Shown: positions 63,347 to 64,000 of the stretch, one piece after another | Numbering within the stretch: the stretch's first letter is position 1 | How the letters are laid out: the number at the start of each line of letters is the position of its first letter | NCBI GenBank assembly: GCA_965279115.1 | Contig: OZ257137.1 | Coordinates: forward strand, 6,696,001-6,760,000 | Direction: 5' to 3' | DNA from: JAEUOS01 sp965279115 | GTDB taxonomy: Bacteria; Pseudomonadota; Gammaproteobacteria; Burkholderiales; JAEUOS01 | Length of the DNA stretch: 64,000 nt | Notes under the pieces: generated by a model | What the model saw: the letters and a program-made list of their open reading frames with translations, nothing else | Databases searched by the model: none | Told to the model about the DNA's origin: nothing | Program-made: the position numbers and the translations under genes

Positions 63347-64000
63347 ATGAACACCGTATCGATCCTGCTGTCCGCCTTCGTCCTGTCGATCGTGGCGCTG
63401 ATGTTCTTCGTCTGGAGCCAGCGGCGCGGGCTGCTCGACGACAACCCCGAGGCTGCGGGCGTGATCTTCCAGCCGGGCGAAGTGGGGCGCGCCGAAGACC
63501 CGGCAGCGTCGGGCCCCCAGGCCACGGCCTTGCAGCGGGTCACCGACGGCGCCCGCGGGCAGGCCGCCGCTGCGGCCAGTGACGAGCAGCTGGCCCAGCG
63601 GGCGGCGGCCGACGCCTCGACCGCGCCGGTGGTGTTCTTCTTCCTGTGCAGTGCGTTCGTGTGGCTGCTGGTGGCATCGGCCGCGGGCCTGACGGCATCG
63701 CTGAAGCTGCACCTGCCGGACTGGCTGGTGCAGCAGGCGTGGCTGAGTTTCGGCCGCATCCGCACCCTGCACCTCAACGCAGTGGCATACGGCTGGGCGC
63801 CCATGGCCGGCCTGGGCATCGCGATGTTCGTGGTGCCGCGCCTGCTGGGCACGCCACTGGTGGGCGGGCGCTTCGCAGTGCTGGGGGGCGCCTTGTGGAA
63901 CGCCGGCCTCGTCGCCGGACTGGGCGCCATCGCCGTGGGCCTGGGCGACGGCCTCGAGTGGCTGGAGATCCCCTGGCAGGTGGACCTGCTCTTCGTCGCC
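63347..64000 (+). CDS. CcoS-like/CcoN fusion, cbb3-type oxidase subunit I (cut by right edge)
   Basis: The frame is open from an ATG at 63347 (GGAGG 6 bases before) to the window end, 218 codons seen. Residues 1-50 resemble CcoS/FixS: one helix (VSILLSAFVLSIVALMFFVW) followed by RRGLLDDNPEAAGVIF. After a Gln/Ala-rich linker (about 60-85), membrane helices begin; WLSFGRIRTLHLNAVAYGWAPMAGLGIAMFVV matches the CcoN segment whose His ligates the low-spin haem, and LEIPWQVDLLFV matches the next helix. CcoN is the haem-copper core of cbb3 oxidases and is related to nitric-oxide reductases. The copper-site residues lie beyond the window. Confidence 0.82.
   Translation, partial: MNTVSILLSAFVLSIVALMFFVWSQRRGLLDDNPEAAGVIFQPGEVGRAEDPAASGPQATALQRVTDGARGQAAAAASDEQLAQRAAADASTAPVVFFFLCSAFVWLLVASAAGLTASLKLHLPDWLVQQAWLSFGRIRTLHLNAVAYGWAPMAGLGIAMFVVPRLLGTPLVGGRFAVLGGALWNAGLVAGLGAIAVGLGDGLEWLEIPWQVDLLFVA

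Overview
The window reads as chromosome from a high-GC betaproteobacterium, probably Burkholderiales or a near relative. Six orphan Bug/TctC-type solute receptors, several CaiB/BaiF CoA-transferases and enoyl-CoA hydratases, and a monomeric NADP-isocitrate dehydrogenase point that way. An isolated but clear bciA homologue (bacteriochlorophyll 8-vinyl reductase) suggests a purple phototroph or a descendant of one. No rRNA, tRNA, CRISPR array or intact transposase was seen. All functions are inferred from sequence.

Region A (1-15051) is the most unusual. A giant surface or secreted protein gene (minus strand, running off the left edge) starts with a LEPR-XLL motif and carries BNR/sortilin-like propeller repeats, RTX-like Asp/Gly repeats and a long tandem repeat. 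It is divergent from a TolC-family outer-membrane channel gene. Converging on that is a tight minus-strand operon: GAF-TM-HlyD adaptor, PqqD-M50 protease-HlyD fusion, a shortened SecA-like ATPase, and an RND-type adaptor. No ABC transporter is present. I infer a dedicated export machine powered by a SecA paralogue, with the LEPR-XLL protein as its substrate.

Region B (15052-53552) is a metabolic patchwork: a SulP-STAS-cNMP transporter, an MFS permease, amidase, ketopantoate-reductase-like protein, GST, IDH, Bug receptors, CoA-transferases, hydratases, nitronate monooxygenase, aldo-keto reductase, cyclase, aminotransferase, RidA, beta-hydroxyacid dehydrogenase and amidohydrolase. It holds two probable selenoprotein genes that standard gene calling would split at in-frame UGA codons. 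One is a UGSC-family protein (30312-30851) next to a conserved partner gene. The other is a PrdB/GrdB-family reductase with a UxxC motif (42970-43848) next to an Asp/Glu-racemase-fold gene. Each UGA is followed by a compact hairpin at the spacing expected of a bacterial SECIS.

Region C (53553-64000) begins after a 440-bp non-coding stretch with short direct repeats that may mark an insertion boundary. It contains a TetR-HlyD-ABC ATPase-ABC permease export operon (YbhGFS/CecR-like) under a clear palindromic operator, a divergent serine hydrolase, then an NsrR-like Rrf2 regulator divergent from a nitric-oxide/respiration-type operon: two cupins, a UGT-like glycosyltransferase, NnrS, a small membrane protein and a CcoS/CcoN-like oxidase subunit cut by the right edge. 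Two NsrR-like half-site pairs overlap the promoter between regulator and operon.
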